Made by a program: the position numbers and the translations under genes
In this document: positions 62,152 to 64,000 of the stretch, piece after piece
How positions within the stretch are numbered: position 1 is the stretch's first letter
Layout of the letters: each line of letters starts with the position of its first letter
The notes under the pieces: generated by a model
Databases searched by the model: none
The model's input: the letters and a program-made list of their open reading frames with translations, nothing else
Told to the model about the DNA's origin: nothing
Source: Chaetoceros tenuissimus
Lineage: Eukaryota; Bacillariophyta; Thalassiosirophyceae; Chaetocerotales; Chaetocerotaceae
Assembly (NCBI GenBank): GCA_021927905.1
Contig: BLLK01000022.1
Coordinates: 2,232,001-2,296,000 of the forward strand
DNA: 64,000 bases
Reading direction: 5' to 3'

Positions 62152-64000
62152 ATGAGATTCGCCACATCAATTGTCAAAGCTATCACTCTTGCCTCTTTTG
62201 GTAGAAGCATTGTAAGTTCTTATCCTCTCTCCGTTTGAAGCTGTTCGCTGATGGAAAAAAGATTTCTCCGTAATGTCTCAATGCATGGTCTTCGACATAA
62301 AGATGTACATCACTGACATAGCTCTATTCATACATCTAATTGCTAACATGTTATTCAATGCTATTATCATAGGTTGCTTCTGACTCGAGCTATACACAAA
62401 ACCGTCGTCTTCAAACAGATGATTGTGTCTTATATGTAAAGATTGTTGCATATGATGATGGCTCCGAAAGTCAAGAGATTGATTGTTACGATGAAACGTA
62501 CAATACTTTTTCAAAAATCACTACTGTGAGAGGAAGTGATTACATCCAAGGAGAACTATTGAAGAGATTCGAAGACGGGCATCTAGTGAGTGGGGAAAGT
62601 ACCCTCGTTCATAAAGGTGCATATTTTATTGGAGGTGAGATGCTTGTTTTGCCCAGCATGAAAGATGCTAGGTTCGGAAGGAAGTCGAATAGAAAGTTGA
62701 GAAGCCGTAGGCTAGTGAGTGGAACAAGAACCTACATGCCTGTTAGAATCACAGCATCTGATTCTTCTACATCATCCTCTGCTGCTACAATTTCCAATAA
62801 ATGGTTTGGAAATGGAGCTGATGCTTTAAATTACAAGAGTCAGATTGAAGCATGTTCTTATGGCGCTGTCAATGTACAAAAGTACTCTGGGTCTGGTGTC
62901 GTAAATGGGGTTGCAGATATTATCGTTTCTACTTCTGTGAATGGTCGGGATAACTCCGTCGTTGTAAATGCAGCGACTGCTGTCTTGTCAACTTTGGGTC
63001 TTCGGAATGGACCGGATCATGTGATCTTGTGTATTCCTCCTGGTAGTTCCGGAAATTGGATTGGATATGCTTATATTAATTCTGATCTAAGTGTATACAA
63101 TAACCAGTGGTGCAATTTCCCATCAATCCAAATGCACGAAATCGGGCATAATTGGGGTCTAGCTCATTCCTCTGAAGGTGGTGAATACGGAGACCAAGTG
63201 AGTGTCTTTCGTCTCTAACATGTTATCATATACCTTACATCATACCTTACTAACTTTCTCACAGACAGGCTTAATGGGGTTTTCATATTCTCAAGACGAG
63301 GGCCCTGCGATGTGCTTCAATGCCGCCAAGAATAGACAGCTTGGTTGGTATTCGAATAGACAAGTTACAGTCACATCTAGTTGGTCTGGTAAGATCTATG
63401 GAATTCCAAGTTACCAGTCTAGTTCTAGTTCCGATGCTGTAATCATTTATATTCCTGCAAATACAAATGGTTCTACTGAAGACTACTACGTCAGCTTCAA
63501 TCAAGCTACAGGTATTAATAGCGGTACAGTTGAAAAGAGAAACCGAGTAGTTGTTCATCGCAGGTCACCAGGAACTGGATATGCACTTTCATATCTTGTC
63601 TTCGATCTAGGTAGCGGACAATCATATTATGGTGCTCCTCTCAGTATCACAGTAACATCCATTTCAACCAACTATGCTGAAGTTATTATCGGTTCTGGAC
63701 CAAATCCTACGCCTCCTAGTCCTTCCCCTCCAACAGGATCACCTCCAAGCCCTAGCCCTCCAACATCTAGCCCACCAAGTCCAGAATGCGCAAGACTCTA
63801 TAGTGCACCTTCAACCTCTACGCCAGTCTTTTCTCCAACATTTTCTAGTCCAGTCAGTGCGCCTTCGACATCTTTTCTACAAGGATCTCCAGTGAATGCA
63901 CCATTTTCTAGTCCAGTGAATGCACCTTCGACATCTTTTCCGCAAGGATCTCCGGTCAATACACCATTTTCTAGTCCAGTGAATGCACCTTCGACATCTT
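62152..64000 (+). CDS. Gametolysin-type (M11) metalloprotease, 5' portion; continues past the window
   Basis: Exons 62152-62211, 62373-63197 and 63265 onward join in frame. The first splice completes a signal peptide (MRFATSIVKAITLASFGRSI-VA). The propeptide-like part contains basic KLRSRRLVSG, a possible cleavage site. The zinc site is QMHEIGHNWGLAHS (HExGHNxGxxH, near residue 275-285), and the Met-turn region TGLMGFSY follows the second splice, as in M11 gametolysins that digest cell-wall glycoproteins. After the catalytic domain comes a Pro/Ser-rich region (PTPPSPSPPTGSPPSPSPP) and 21-residue tandem repeats running off the end. A cell-wall or extracellular role is likely. Confidence 0.85.
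63841..64000 (+). repeat. 63-bp tandem repeats in the protease tail (2.5 units visible)
   Basis: Units begin at 63841, 63904 and 63967 and encode FSSPVxAPSTSFxQGSPVNxP. Adjacent units differ at a handful of bases. The array continues past 64000. Confidence 0.9.

Noticed and set aside
1-64000. CRISPR arrays, bacterial operons, ribosome binding sites, riboswitches
   Set aside because: The window is eukaryotic; no spaced direct-repeat arrays or prokaryotic signals were seen.

Overview
The window reads as nuclear DNA of a diatom. The support is: short GT-AG introns (67-99 bp); dense genes on both strands; precursors with an N-terminal signal peptide followed by a Phe, as in diatom plastid targeting; a 3,803-residue surface protein with PSxxPS linkers; an SPX-MFS phosphate transporter; and a leucine-rich-repeat fragment whose opening I recall from Chaetoceros. 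The genus is inference from memory; the diatom call is firmer.

Layout. 1-8640: a partial gene with a signal/anchor, a spliced 61-residue secreted peptide, an OB-fold nucleic-acid-binding protein, three apparent plastid proteins and a WD40 protein. 8900-13055: a decayed stretch with a truncated LRR gene, small duplicated segments and a PMS2-type MutL gene whose ATPase half is open but whose endonuclease half is eroded. 13830-25881: one nine-exon giant surface-protein gene. 26165-34601: a full-length-looking LINE with two open, overlapping ORFs and a 14-bp target duplication. 35116-41634: a class C GPCR gene with two in-frame stops, then a dioxygenase/beta-propeller/dioxygenase fusion. 42048-47698: a 5S rRNA gene split by a 5,524-bp Mutator-like element with identical 119-bp TIRs and a 9-bp target duplication. 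47868-64000: a charged unknown protein, STRAP, two small genes, the SPX-MFS transporter, a P450, a helical secreted protein, a TDP1 homologue and the start of an M11 (gametolysin) protease.

Several adjacent long ORFs are exons of one gene, joined at splice sites that keep frame: 13830-25881, 38251-41634, 50939-54810 and 11114-13055. Single-base frame breaks occur in otherwise conserved host genes near 4713, 8479 and 50070. These are real lesions, allelic differences or assembly errors; the sequence alone cannot decide. Most neighbouring genes are divergent or convergent pairs with short gaps. No operon-like functional cluster is evident.
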